A stretch of DNA of 64,000 nucleotides from Homoserinimonas aerilata (GCF_006716125.1 NZ_VFOM01000002.1:192174-256173); one strand, 5' to 3'. Positions 45,897 through 54,849 are shown, numbered from the stretch's first letter. The notes: generated by a model not told the origin, from the letters alone. A program made the numbers and translations.

Positions 45897-45941
45897 GCAT
45901 CCGCCCGCCGCGCATCCGCCCGCCGCGCATCCGCCCGCCTG
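45897..45941. repeat. 15-bp tandem repeat
   Basis: GCATCCGCCCGCCGC starts at 45897, 45912 and 45927, an exact 15-base period with the last copy diverging at its end. With the two family A elements it fills most of the 339-base gap between the divergent purL and membrane-protein genes. Confidence 0.8.
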
Positions 45942-45954
45942 CCTCCCCACCCCC

Positions 45955-46025
45955 ACTTCGCCGAGACTGCACGAATCGCACGCTTTCGCGCCCAAAGCGT
46001 GCGATTCGTGCAGTCTCGGCGAAGT
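45955..46025. repeat. family A inverted repeat, copy A5 (perfect 32-bp arms)
   Basis: Arms 45955-45986 and 45994-46025 are exact complements over 32 bp around a seven-base loop (CGCGCCC). The arm reads ACTTCGCCGAGACTGCACG then AATCGCACGCTTT. The longest and most perfect copy of the family. Confidence 0.92.
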
Positions 46026-46055
46026 TGGAGGGGTGACGGACACTCGGATGTTCAG

Positions 46056-46112
46056 CGAGAGTACGCGAATCGCACGCTTTTCCGGCTCAAACGGTCGATT
46101 TGCGTAGTCTCG
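46056..46112. repeat. family A inverted repeat, copy A6
   Basis: CGAGAGTACGCGAATCG (46056-46072) and CGATTTGCGTAGTCTCG (46096-46112) pair with two mismatches. Placed 30 bases after A5, it makes a side-by-side pair like A7-A8. Confidence 0.82.
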
Positions 46113-46158
46113 GCGAAGAGGAGGGGCGGATGTCCGGGGCGTCTGCCACGCTTGAGCC

Positions 46159-47370
46159 GTGACCGATGCCCCCGCCGACCCCTCAGCCGATCCGGTGCTC
46201 GAGCCCACAGCCGAGCCCGCAGTCGACTCCGCAGCCGTGCCTTCAGCAGGCTCCGCAGCCGTGCCTTCAGCAGGCTCCGCAGCCGTGCCCCCAGCCGAGC
46301 CCGCAGTCGATGCTTCAGCCGTGACCGATGCCGATGCCGACTCGTCAGCCGACTCCACAGCCGTGCCGTCAGCCGAGCCCGCAGCCGACGCTGCAGCCGA
46401 GCCTGCAGCCGTGCCGTCAGCCGACTCCGCAGCCGATGCTTCAGCCGCCGCCGACACCGCGGCAGGGCCTGCTGCCGAAGCGGCCCGCGCACGCCTCATC
46501 TCGGCCATCGCGCCGTTCACCCTCGGTGCTCTTGCCGCAGCAGGGGGCATCCTGCCGGCCCTTCTCGATGGCGGGCGCCTGCCGCTGCAGAACCTGTGGA
46601 CGACGCAGACTCTTCCCGAGGACATGCCGTTCGCACTGCTTCCGGTGAGTCAGTACCAGGCGATCACGCTGCTGGCGCTGCTCGTGATGGGAGGTGTGGT
46701 GGCCGGGCTTGCTGTTCGTGTCATCCGGCGGCGGCGTCCTATAGCGGCCCGTCCGGTGGCCGCCGGGCTGCTGGTGGTGCACACGATCGCGATTGTGCAG
46801 AGTTTTGTGGTTGTCGCTGATGGTGTCGGCGCCTTCGCGGAGGGCGCCGACGATCGCGGTTTCTTCTACTTCACGGGGATGCTGACGGGCGTTGAGGCGT
46901 GTGCGCTGCTCGCCCTGCTCGCATTCCGGTTGACCTCGCGGCGTTCTGTTGGCCCTGTTGCGCTCGGTGTCGGCCTCGCGGCGGTGCCGTTCGCCTCCTG
47001 GATCGGCACGGGAATCGTCGCAGTGACCGGTCTGGCCGGGTACCCGCCGCTCGCGGCAGATGTGCTGCGGTGGCTGCCGGCGCTCATCGTGGGGCTTGCG
47101 CTCGCCTGGTGCGGGGTCAAGCCTGTGGCCCGACTCGGCGTCTGGGCGGGTCTCCTCCTCGCGCTGTGGCTGATTCCCGCGCTGTTCACCGCGACCGCTT
47201 ATGCCTTGGGTATGCGCGTGCTGGATGGGGATCTCGCTGAGATGGCGGATGCTGGTGCCCAGGTCTTCGGCATGGCTCTCTGGGTCGACCTGGGCCCTGT
47301 CGTGGTGGCTGCGGCGATCGGAGCGGTCGGCGTCGGGGCGCGGATGCTGTGGACGCGTAGCCGCCGCTGA
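46159..47370 (+). CDS. Ala/Pro-rich membrane protein, function unknown
   Basis: 403 residues from a GTG start. The first 110 are low complexity, built from near repeats such as AVPSAGSA and EPAADA, with scattered Asp and Glu; the DNA beneath repeats too, so slippage is likely to vary its length. Residues about 115-400 contain seven or eight hydrophobic helices separated by short basic loops (RVIRRRRPIA). I recognise no family. The acidic disordered tail would lie in the cytoplasm. The start is uncertain because the repeats hinder comparison, but the membrane part is convincing. Confidence 0.7.
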   Translation: MTDAPADPSADPVLEPTAEPAVDSAAVPSAGSAAVPSAGSAAVPPAEPAVDASAVTDADADSSADSTAVPSAEPAADAAAEPAAVPSADSAADASAAADTAAGPAAEAARARLISAIAPFTLGALAAAGGILPALLDGGRLPLQNLWTTQTLPEDMPFALLPVSQYQAITLLALLVMGGVVAGLAVRVIRRRRPIAARPVAAGLLVVHTIAIVQSFVVVADGVGAFAEGADDRGFFYFTGMLTGVEACALLALLAFRLTSRRSVGPVALGVGLAAVPFASWIGTGIVAVTGLAGYPPLAADVLRWLPALIVGLALAWCGVKPVARLGVWAGLLLALWLIPALFTATAYALGMRVLDGDLAEMADAGAQVFGMALWVDLGPVVVAAAIGAVGVGARMLWTRSRR

Positions 47371-47388
47371 AGTGGTTTCGATCGCCTC

Positions 47389-47435
47389 TTGACGGATGCC
47401 CGACGCAGGCGTAACGTGCAACCAAATGGTTGCAC
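47389..47435 (+). promoter_or_regulatory. leaderless promoter with ArsR operator
   Basis: TTGACG (47389-47394), a 17-base spacer and TAACGT (47412-47417) form a good promoter whose start point would fall at about 47424-47426, the A of the arsR ATG. The perfect inverted repeat GTGCAACCA-AA-TGGTTGCAC (47416-47435) covers the -10 end, start point and first codons, an ideal repressor site. Confidence 0.8.
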
Positions 47436-47773
47436 AAAATGAGTTGAGTGATGTCGACATCGATCGCATGTTCCAGGCCCTCGCCGCATCAACGCGGCGG
47501 GACATCCTGCGACGCACGATCGCCGAGGAGCAGTCGGTCTCGGAGTTGGCCCGCGAATACGACATGTCGTTCGCGGCCGTGCAGAAGCACGTCGCCGTGC
47601 TCGAAGCGGCTCAGCTCATCGTCAAGCGTGCGGAGGGGCGGGAACGTCTCGTGCGCGCAAATCCTGAGATGATCGCCCGCGCGCGGGCCCTTCTCGCCCG
47701 CTACGAAGACCTCTGGCGAACACGCGTCGATCGCCTCGACGTGCTGCTGGCCGCCCAACCTGAAGGAGAATGA
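47426..47773 (+). CDS. ArsR-family transcriptional regulator
   Basis: 115-residue winged-helix repressor. The fold runs RMFQALAASTRRDILRRTI, VSELAREYDMSFAAVQKHVAVLE (recognition helix) and VKRAEGRERLVRANP (wing). No metal-binding cysteines are seen, so this belongs to the non-metal ArsR group that pairs with SRPBCC proteins. There is no ribosome site before the ATG; it is probably translated from a leaderless mRNA. It precedes the SRPBCC gene by one base and should repress both through the operator over its own start. Earlier in-frame codons lie inside the promoter. Confidence 0.9.
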   Translation: MVAQNELSDVDIDRMFQALAASTRRDILRRTIAEEQSVSELAREYDMSFAAVQKHVAVLEAAQLIVKRAEGRERLVRANPEMIARARALLARYEDLWRTRVDRLDVLLAAQPEGE

Positions 47774-47774
47774 C

Positions 47775-48752
47775 ATGCCTGTCACCGATGTCACCACCGA
47801 TGCCGAGAAGCTCACCATGACGCTCGTCGCCGATTTCGCCGCCCCCGTCGAGCGGGTGTGGGCCGCCTTCACCGACCCGCGGCAGCTTGAGCGTTTCTGG
47901 GGCCCGCCCGGATGGCCGGCCACGTTCACCGAATTCGACCACACTGTCGGTGGTCGCGCGAGGTACCACATGACCAGCCCGCAGGGCGAGCGCTCATCCG
48001 GGGCGTGGGAGTTCCTCATGATCGATGAGCCCCGCCGTTTCGAGGTGATCGACGGTTTCGTCGACAGCGACGGCGCGGCCGCCGATGGCATGCCGTCGAT
48101 GCGCATGACGTACGAGTTCGAGGTCACCGAATCGGGCACGCGGATGATCAACGTCACCTATTTCGATTCGGTCGAAGCGCTCGAACAGCTCACAGCGATG
48201 GGCATGGTCGAGGGCTCGACCATGGCGATGAACCAGCTCGACATCGTGCTGGAGGGGCTGCGCGCCTACGCGCAGGGCAAGGGCACACGCACCGAGTTGC
48301 TCGATGACACCCATGTGCGCATCACACGCCTTATCGAGGGCCCGCGCGAGTTCGTCTGGCGCGCCCACAACGAGCCCGAGCTGATGCGCCAGTGGCTGCT
48401 CGGCCCGGACGGCTGGGTGATGACGGACTGTGTGATCGCGGCCGCCGCAGGCGACAGCTACCGCACCGCCTGGGCGCCGGTCGACGGCACCGAGGGTGAG
48501 GCGTTCGGCTTCGAGGGCGAAGCGCTCCTCGTGGAGGCCCCGCGCCGCATGGTCACGACGGAGCGCATGACCGGCGTCGACGGCCCGGGCACGGTGAACG
48601 ATCTGAGCCTCGACGAGGAGGATGGGGCAACCCTTCTCACCCTGCTCATCGAGTACCCCAGCAGGGAACTGCGCGACATGATCCTCGCCACGGGCATGAC
48701 CGACGGCATGGAGGCCTCGTACGCGCGCATGGAGAAAGAGCTTGTTCGCTGA
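47775..48752 (+). CDS. tandem SRPBCC (AHSA1-like) domain protein
   Basis: 325 residues made of two SRPBCC/AHSA1-type hydrophobic-cavity domains: the first about 8-155 (VERVWAAFTDPRQLERFWGPPGW), the second about 175-325 (REFVWRAHNEPELMRQWLLGPDGW, both shortened). Each pattern occurs once per domain, so the protein is an internal duplication. AHSA1-like proteins paired with ArsR repressors bind small hydrophobic ligands or act in stress responses; the ligand is unknown. Ribosome site GAAGGAG lies in the end of arsR. Confidence 0.9.
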   Translation: MPVTDVTTDAEKLTMTLVADFAAPVERVWAAFTDPRQLERFWGPPGWPATFTEFDHTVGGRARYHMTSPQGERSSGAWEFLMIDEPRRFEVIDGFVDSDGAAADGMPSMRMTYEFEVTESGTRMINVTYFDSVEALEQLTAMGMVEGSTMAMNQLDIVLEGLRAYAQGKGTRTELLDDTHVRITRLIEGPREFVWRAHNEPELMRQWLLGPDGWVMTDCVIAAAAGDSYRTAWAPVDGTEGEAFGFEGEALLVEAPRRMVTTERMTGVDGPGTVNDLSLDEEDGATLLTLLIEYPSRELRDMILATGMTDGMEASYARMEKELVR

Positions 48753-48888
48753 CCGCGGGGCGTAGCTGACGCCTTCCGTTCATCGCGGCTTAACCGGGGC
48801 ATCCGCTCGTGTTGCCCTGCGCTGTCTAGCGTGACGTTACGACAACGCCGTGAGTATCCGGCGTATGGCGAACAACGGAGGGCGCACC

Positions 48889-49623
48889 ATGACCATCGAA
48901 CGCGACATCGCACAGGAGCTCGACGAAGACCTCGACGTGGAGATCGAACTCGTCGTGCTCGACCTTGCCGGCACCACGGTGCGCGACGACGGCCTCGTCG
49001 AGCGGGCTTTCGCGCTCGCCGCTGAGCGCACCGGAATTGTCGACGGCGACGAGCAGCTTGCGGGCGCTCTCGGCTATGTGCGCGAGACGATGGGGCAGTC
49101 GAAGATCGACGTGTTCCGGGCGCTTGCCGCAGACGATGCTGCCGCGGAGCGTGCCAACGAAGCCTTCGAGACCGCCTACCTGGAGCTCGCCGTCCAGGGC
49201 GGCATCGAGGCGATCCCCGGCGCGGAAGAGCTGCTGCGCCAGCTGCGTGACTTCGATGTGAAGATCGCCCTCGTCACCGGTTTCTCGCGGGCCACCATGG
49301 ACGCCATCCTCGAGGTGCTCGGCTGGGCGGCGCTCGTCGACGTGACGCTTGTGCCCGCCGAGGCTGGCCGCGGTCGGCCGTTCCCGGATCTGCCCCTCAC
49401 CGCGCTGATGCGCGTCGGCGCTTCGGGCACCGCCGGCATGGTCATCGTCGGTGACACCGCCAGCGACATGCTCTCGGGGGTGAACGCGGGCGCAGGCCTC
49501 ATCGTCGGTGTTCTGACGGGCGCCCACGACCGCGAGACCCTTGAGGCGGCCGGTGCGGATGTCGTGCTCGACAGCATCGCGGAACTCGCGCCGCTGCTCG
49601 GCATCGACGACGTCATCGAGTAG
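48889..49623 (+). CDS. phosphonatase-like HAD hydrolase
   Basis: 244 residues. Motif I reads DLAGTT (D25, A27), the alanine form typical of phosphonoacetaldehyde hydrolase rather than DxDGT. In the cap, K72 in GQSKIDVFRAL aligns by eye with the Schiff-base lysine of PhnX. Motif II is the T of ALVTGFSR, motif IV GDTASDM. It therefore looks like a C-P bond hydrolase relative; genuine activity is unproven. The start ATG follows GGAGGG; 13 earlier in-frame codons are rejected. The HpnZ-like dehydrogenase gene begins five bases downstream. Confidence 0.85.
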   Translation: MTIERDIAQELDEDLDVEIELVVLDLAGTTVRDDGLVERAFALAAERTGIVDGDEQLAGALGYVRETMGQSKIDVFRALAADDAAAERANEAFETAYLELAVQGGIEAIPGAEELLRQLRDFDVKIALVTGFSRATMDAILEVLGWAALVDVTLVPAEAGRGRPFPDLPLTALMRVGASGTAGMVIVGDTASDMLSGVNAGAGLIVGVLTGAHDRETLEAAGADVVLDSIAELAPLLGIDDVIE

Positions 49624-49628
49624 TCGGC

Positions 49629-50801
49629 ATGCCGAACGCCACCCACCCCACGCGGGATGTGCTGCTGAGCCCGTCGCCGACGGCCGTCGTCTGGTCGGGA
49701 GCCGGCCACCCCCTCGTGCAGATCGCCACCCCGGGCGTTTCGCTCGGAGCTGGCGACCTGCTCGTCGAGGTCGAGTTGGCGACCGTCTGCGGCTCCGATC
49801 TGCACACCGTGCTCGGCCACCGCAGCGCCGACACTCCGCTCGTGCTCGGTCACGAGCAGGTGGGACGGGTGGTCGCCCTCGGCGAGCACGCGCGGGCATC
49901 CAATGGCACCCCGCTCATGGTCGGCATGCGCGTCATCTGGTCAGTCGCGGTCGCGTGCGGCGACTGCGATCGCTGCGTGCGCGGCCTCAGCCAGAAGTGC
50001 CGCACCCTCGCCAAGTACGGGCACGACAGGGTTCGTCGCGGTTGGGAGCTGAGCGGCGGCTTCGCCACGCACGTTCAGGTGCTCGCCGGAACCGCTGTCA
50101 TCATCGTCGACGACGAGCTGCCCGCCGCCGTCATCGCCCCAGCCAGCTGCGCGACCGCCACTGTCGTTGCCGCGCTCGATGCGGCATCCGGGGTCGTTCC
50201 CCTCGCCGGCGAGACGGTCGTCATCGCCGGGGCCGGCCTGCTGGGCCTCACCGCCTGCGCCATGGCGACGGATGCGGGCGCCACGGTTATCGTCTCCGAT
50301 CCGGATGCGATGCGTCGCGAGGTCGCGCTGCGCTTCGGTGCGGCCGCCGCGGTCGAGCCTGTGGCACTTCAGCCGACACTGGCCCGGATGCTCGAACAGG
50401 GCAGCAGGGAACCGCTTGTCGCCATCGAGATGTCGGGTGCGCCTTCCGCCGTCGCCGCCCTCGTGTCTACGGTCGGCGTCGGCGGTGTTGTCGTGTTGGT
50501 GGGCAGCGTCTCACCCGGCGAGCTGGTTCCCATCGACCCGGAGTCGATCGTGCGTCGGCTCGTCACCCTGCGCGGCGTGCACAACTACGGCGGCGGCCAG
50601 CTGGAGCGCGCCGCCGAGTACCTCGAAGGCGCCGCCGGGCGGTACCCCTTCGCGTCGCTCGTGGGCGAAACTTTCGGGCTCGGGGAGGTCGAGCAGGCGC
50701 TTGAGCTCGCCGCGCGGGGCACGCACCTGCGGGTCGCCATCGACCCGCGCAGCCAGACGCGCACGCCAGCGCTGCAGGCCGTCGCGCACGCGAGCCCCTG
50801 A
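49629..50801 (+). CDS. zinc-dependent alcohol dehydrogenase, phosphonate-associated (HpnZ-like)
   Basis: 390-residue medium-chain dehydrogenase. Catalytic zinc ligands fit VCGSDLHT and GHEQVGRVV; a structural zinc lobe is complete in CGDCDRCVRGLSQKC. The cofactor loop is IAGAGLLGLTACAMATDAG, and APASCATATVVAALD supplies the late cysteine. This matches the proposed phosphonate-catabolism alcohol dehydrogenase family that commonly neighbours the phosphonatase-like HAD seen upstream. Together they could process a hydroxyalkyl-phosphonate, but no aminotransferase or phosphonate ABC transporter is present in the window. Confidence 0.86.
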   Translation: MPNATHPTRDVLLSPSPTAVVWSGAGHPLVQIATPGVSLGAGDLLVEVELATVCGSDLHTVLGHRSADTPLVLGHEQVGRVVALGEHARASNGTPLMVGMRVIWSVAVACGDCDRCVRGLSQKCRTLAKYGHDRVRRGWELSGGFATHVQVLAGTAVIIVDDELPAAVIAPASCATATVVAALDAASGVVPLAGETVVIAGAGLLGLTACAMATDAGATVIVSDPDAMRREVALRFGAAAAVEPVALQPTLARMLEQGSREPLVAIEMSGAPSAVAALVSTVGVGGVVVLVGSVSPGELVPIDPESIVRRLVTLRGVHNYGGGQLERAAEYLEGAAGRYPFASLVGETFGLGEVEQALELAARGTHLRVAIDPRSQTRTPALQAVAHASP

Positions 50802-51038
50802 GTGCCCGGCCGAGCTGCTGGCGGCGCCCCTCCTGACTGGCCCACCCCTCCTGTGTGGCCCGCCCGCCTGGCCTGGCCCGCCTGCCTGACTGGCCCACCC
50901 CTCCCTGTGTGGCCCGCCCGCCTGCCTGGCGCCCGCCCGCATCCGCCCCGCCCGCATCCGCCCCGCCCGCATCCGCCCCGTCCGGCCCGGCCCTCTGTGC
51001 CCGGCCCGCCCGCATCCGCTCCCGCCCGCACCCCTCGC
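50802..51038. repeat. C-rich degenerate repeats, no gene
   Basis: The first part of a 469-base gap holds near repeats of CTGACTGGCCCACCCCTCC and TGTGGCCCGCCCGCCTG, then four copies of CCCGCATCCGCCC-type units of 12 bases (50935-50985). One strand is mostly C, the other G. No coding potential is seen; the remainder of the gap contains elements A7 and A8. Confidence 0.7.
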
Positions 51039-51095
51039 CGAGACTGCACGTATTGCACGCTTTTCGCCTCGAACCGTACGTTTCGTGCACTCTCG
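51039..51095. repeat. family A inverted repeat, copy A7
   Basis: CGAGACTGCACGTATTGCACG and CGTACGTTTCGTGCACTCTCG (last base of each at the element edge) pair with about four mismatches. First of a side-by-side pair. Confidence 0.78.
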
Positions 51096-51121
51096 ACGAC
51101 GGTCGCCGCGCGCGCGTCCGC

Positions 51122-51178
51122 CGAGAGTACGCAGATCGCACGCTTTTGGCCCGAAAACGTACGTTTTGTGCAGTCTCG
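51122..51178. repeat. family A inverted repeat, copy A8
   Basis: CGAGAGTACGCAGATCG at the left and CGTTTTGTGCAGTCTCG at the right edge pair imperfectly; the core has CGCTTTT and AAAACG. It follows A7 after 26 bases and precedes the next gene by 92. Confidence 0.78.
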
Positions 51179-51270
51179 AGACCTGCTAGTTTGCTGGGGA
51201 CGCGCCGAACCTGAGAATGCATGCAACCGAACCGGCCCCGAGAGACGGCGCCCAGAGAGATGACACAGCC

Positions 51271-51594
51271 ATGAGCGATCCCGCCCTGAACCAGCCTGCC
51301 GGCCAGCCGCAGCCCGTGTACTTCGTGCAGGCCCCGCCGCGCGGCCTCAGCGTCACCTCGATGGTGCTGGGTCTCGCATCCATCCTCTTCGGCTTCACGT
51401 TTCTGGTGCCGCTCGGTGCGCTGATCTTCGGCATCGTGGGCCTGAAGAAGGAGCCGGCGGGCAGGGGGATGGCGATCACCGGCATCGTCATCGGTGCCCT
51501 GTTCATGCTGTTCTGGGTGCTGCTGGGCGGGGTCATCCTGGCCGCAATCGGCGGGCTCATCGGCCTCGCCGGAACCACCTCCTACACTGGCTGA
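51271..51594 (+). CDS. DUF4190-type small membrane protein
   Basis: 107 residues: a proline/glutamine-rich head (about 1-30) and two hydrophobic helices (about 33-58 and 70-98) joined by KKEPAGRGMAITGIV, the pattern of DUF4190 proteins (GLKK...G.a..GIVIG). These are common in actinobacteria and of unknown role. The ATG giving MSDPALN is used; 18 upstream codons in frame look non-coding. The two family A repeats lie just upstream. Confidence 0.83.
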   Translation: MSDPALNQPAGQPQPVYFVQAPPRGLSVTSMVLGLASILFGFTFLVPLGALIFGIVGLKKEPAGRGMAITGIVIGALFMLFWVLLGGVILAAIGGLIGLAGTTSYTG

Positions 51595-51651
51595 ACGCCG
51601 GCGCCGCGTTCGGGCAAGCAGTGCCGCAGCTAAGGGGAGGAGAAGTACGGG

Positions 51652-52140
51652 TCAGCGCCCCCCGGGAGGCCCCAGAGTGACCAGCACCGTGAAGATCACG
51701 GCGACGACGACGACGACGAATGCGACGAGCACGAGCGGGTGCTTCAGGAACCATCTCATGAGCCGGTCGATCCAGTGGGCGTCGCGCGGGTCATCCGTCT
51801 TCTCGGTGCGCCAGCGGCCGGCGAGCAGCCCGCGGCGGTCGAGCCACAGGTCGAACGGGATGGTCGCGTAGGGCACGATCGCGGTCAGCACGCCGACGAC
51901 GATGAGGCGGATGCTCCACCTCTGGTTCACGCCCACCAGCACGGCGGTCGCCGCATACAGCAGGAACACGAAGCCATGGATGCTGCCGCCGATGCGCACT
52001 CCGAGGTCGCCGGCGTCGAACACGTACTTCATGAGCAGGCCGGCGATGAGGAGCGTCCAGGTGATGGCCTCGGCGATGGCGACGACGCGGTAGAAGCGTT
52101 GCGGGGTCAGGCGGGTCGTGGGTGGGGAGGTCGTGGTCAT
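51652..52140 (-). CDS. DUF3817 family membrane protein
   Basis: 162 residues with three helices in the DUF3817 core (about 12-105; visible features RFYRVVAIAEAITWTLLI, GGSIHGFVFLLY and PFDLWLDRRGLL) and an extra helix near the C-terminus (LVLVAFVVVVVAVIFTVLV). The extra helix follows a basic linker and is not usual for the family. Function unknown. The start is the ATG giving MTTTSPP. The gene is divergent from the MscS gene, 81 bases apart. Confidence 0.85.
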   Translation of the reverse strand: MTTTSPPTTRLTPQRFYRVVAIAEAITWTLLIAGLLMKYVFDAGDLGVRIGGSIHGFVFLLYAATAVLVGVNQRWSIRLIVVGVLTAIVPYATIPFDLWLDRRGLLAGRWRTEKTDDPRDAHWIDRLMRWFLKHPLVLVAFVVVVVAVIFTVLVTLGPPGGR

Positions 52141-52221
52141 TCGACCATTCTCTCGTGCGCGGGAGGCTCGCCCATCATGCGAAAGTTCGATCTCGTGCGC
52201 GCCCGTGCCTAGGCTGGGCGG

Positions 52222-53307
52222 ATGCCGATCCAAGAAGACGACCTGACCGGATGGGGCCCGTGGCTGGGCACGCTCCTCGCGATCGCCGTGGCGGTGGTGG
52301 CTGTGGTGGTGCTGGTTCTGCTCGTGCGGCTGGTGGTGGCCCTAGCGAGCAGGCGCGCCCCGTGGATGGGCCTGCTGTTGCAGCGGATGCGTCACCGCTG
52401 GCGCTTCCTGCTGCTGGTTGTGGCGCTGTGGGTCGCCTGTGCGGTGAGCGCCCCCGCCGACCTCCCGTGGTGGCCGGCGTTGTCGCGGGTGTTCCTGATT
52501 GTGGTCATCCTGACGGCCGGGTGGCTGCTGTCGGCGATCACGTCGTTCGGTATCGAGAGGGTGATGGCGCGTTACGACGCGAGCGGCGTTCTCGGCCCTG
52601 AGGCTCGGCGGATGCGCACCCAGCTGTCGGTCGTGCAGCGACTCGCGACGGTGCTTATTGCTGTGATCGCGTTCGGCGCGGTGCTGTTCACGTTTCCTGA
52701 GGTGCGGGCTGTGGGGGCGAGTGTTCTTGCCTCGGCGGGCATCGTCAGCATCATCGCCGGCCTGGCCGCGCAGTCGACGCTCGGCAATCTGATTGCGGGC
52801 ATCCAGCTTGCGTTCAGTGACGCCATCCGGGTGGGTGATGTGGTTGTCGTCGAGGGCGAGTGGGGCCGCATCGGTGAGATCACGCTGTCGTATGTGGTGG
52901 TGAATGTCTGGGATGAGCGGCGGCTGGTGCTGCCAAGCACCTATTTCACGTCGAAGCCGTTCGAGAGTTGGACGCGACGCTCCGACAAGATCCTCGGCAC
53001 CGTGTACATGGACCTCGACTGGCGCGTGCCCGTGGAGGCGGTGCGCGAGAAGTTCATGGAGATCGTGGAGGGCTCGGATGCCTGGGATCGGCGCGCGGCC
53101 AGCGTGCTCGTCACAGGGTCGGAGGGCGGTTTCGTGACCCTGCGCTTTCTCGTCTCATCGGCAGACTCGGGCGACCAGTGGGCGCTGCGCTGCCTGGTGC
53201 GCGAGGAGATCATGACCTGGCTGCAGGCGGAGCATCCTGAGGCCCTGCCGGTGACACGGGTGTCGCTGGAGCAGCCGCGCGTGTCGTCGGAGCAGCCCCA
53301 CGACTGA
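52222..53307 (+). CDS. MscS-family mechanosensitive channel
   Basis: 361 residues. Helices near 10-38, 55-75, 82-108, 140-160 and 165-190 precede the MscS core: the pore helix is the Ala/Gly-rich GIVSIIAGLAAQSTLGNLIAG and the beta domain begins IRVGDVVVVEGEWGRIGEI. It releases solutes on osmotic downshock. The C-terminus has two near repeats ending SLEQPRVSSEQPHD. It is monocistronic and converges with purQ. Confidence 0.9.
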   Translation: MPIQEDDLTGWGPWLGTLLAIAVAVVAVVVLVLLVRLVVALASRRAPWMGLLLQRMRHRWRFLLLVVALWVACAVSAPADLPWWPALSRVFLIVVILTAGWLLSAITSFGIERVMARYDASGVLGPEARRMRTQLSVVQRLATVLIAVIAFGAVLFTFPEVRAVGASVLASAGIVSIIAGLAAQSTLGNLIAGIQLAFSDAIRVGDVVVVEGEWGRIGEITLSYVVVNVWDERRLVLPSTYFTSKPFESWTRRSDKILGTVYMDLDWRVPVEAVREKFMEIVEGSDAWDRRAASVLVTGSEGGFVTLRFLVSSADSGDQWALRCLVREEIMTWLQAEHPEALPVTRVSLEQPRVSSEQPHD

Positions 53308-53327
53308 GGCTGCCGCCTTCGCTGAGG

Positions 53328-54026
<699 letters not shown>

Positions 54027-54031
54027 GGTCA

Positions 54032-54301
54032 CTAGTGCGTCTCCCCTGCGACGGCCGAGTCGGGCGTCGTGATGCTGATGACGTCTTCGATCACCGAGTT
54101 GGAGAGCATTGTCTCGGCGAGCTCGCGCACTTCGGCGAGCACCGCATCCGTGATCTCGTCGACGGTGATCTCGAAGCGCTTGCCGATGCGCACGCCGGCG
54201 AAGTGGGTTTTGCCGAGGCGGTGCAGGGCTCCGGAGACGGCCTTGCCCTGGGGGTCGAGCAGTTCGGCCTTGGGCATGACCTCGACGACGATTGTGGGCA
54301 C
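54032..54301 (-). CDS. purS: phosphoribosylformylglycinamidine synthase subunit PurS
   Basis: 89-residue small subunit that bridges PurL and PurQ and channels ammonia. Family features: [20 protein letters not shown] at the start, [21 protein letters not shown] in the middle. It is the first gene of a two-gene operon with purQ and is divergent from the Fur-family gene, 92 bases away. The C-terminus ([12 protein letters not shown]) is slightly longer than usual. Confidence 0.94.
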   Translation of the reverse strand: MPTIVVEVMPKAELLDPQGKAVSGALHRLGKTHFAGVRIGKRFEITVDEITDAVLAEVRELAETMLSNSVIEDVISITTPDSAVAGETH

Positions 54302-54366
54302 GGTTCACTCCAGGGGATCGCGCGGATGAATGCCTTCATTCTACCCGGATGCTTAGGCCCGCCTTA

Positions 54367-54383
54367 TTTTGAATTACTCAAAA
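54367..54383. promoter_or_regulatory. probable Fur/PerR-type operator
   Basis: TTTTGA-ATTAC-TCAAAA is an A/T-rich inverted repeat, very unusual in this GC-rich DNA, 10 bases before the fur-family start. Next to it TAGAAT (54390-54395) is a good -10 element, so a bound repressor would cover the -35 region. Autoregulation and joint control of the catalase are inferred. Confidence 0.72.
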
Positions 54384-54393
54384 CAACGCTAGA

Positions 54394-54849
54394 ATGGATG
54401 TCATGGAAACGGCCACGACGCAGACGCTCGGCGAGAGCATCCGCGGTGCCGGTCTCAAGGTGACTGAGCCCCGCGTGGCCGTGCTGCGCGCGCTCGACGC
54501 CAGCCCGCACGCCGACGCCGACACCGTGTTCGGCGCCGTGCGGCAGACGCTGCCCGGCACCTCCCTGCAGGCCGTCTATGGCGTGCTCGCCGCGCTCACC
54601 GGCGCCGGACTGCTGCGCCGAATCGAGCCGGCCGGTTCGAGCGCGCTCTACGAGCTGCGCACGGGCGACAACCACCACCATGTGGTGTGCAGCGGATGCG
54701 GGGCCATAGAAGACGTCGACTGTGTCGTCGGTGAGGCGCCCTGCCTGACCCCGTCGAATGCTTCTGGTTTCGCCATCCACACTGCAGAGGTCACCTTCTG
54801 GGGACTCTGCCCCTCATGCCACAACGCGACCACCGAACCCAACAGATAG
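54394..54849 (+). CDS. Fur-family regulator (PerR/FurA-like)
   Basis: About 151 residues with the Fur winged helix ([20 protein letters not shown], about 20-39) and dimer domain. [17 protein letters not shown] and LCPSCHN give the two CxxC pairs of the structural zinc site. Linked to catalase, it is probably a peroxide- or iron-responsive repressor, as FurA is of katG in mycobacteria. The start may be ATG 54394 or 54403; the second would coincide with the start point predicted from TAGAAT, giving a leaderless mRNA. Confidence 0.9.
   Translation: MDVMETATTQTLGESIRGAGLKVTEPRVAVLRALDASPHADADTVFGAVRQTLPGTSLQAVYGVLAALTGAGLLRRIEPAGSSALYELRTGDNHHHVVCSGCGAIEDVDCVVGEAPCLTPSNASGFAIHTAEVTFWGLCPSCHNATTEPNR

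Noticed and set aside
46052..46625. Ala/Ser/Gly-rich minus-strand frames over the 46 kb repeats
   Set aside because: Mirror of the low-complexity leader of the membrane protein gene and of family A elements.
54027..54308. Upstream extension of PurQ making a fusion
   Set aside because: The extra region is the purS gene in another frame; PurQ homology starts exactly at [10 protein letters not shown].
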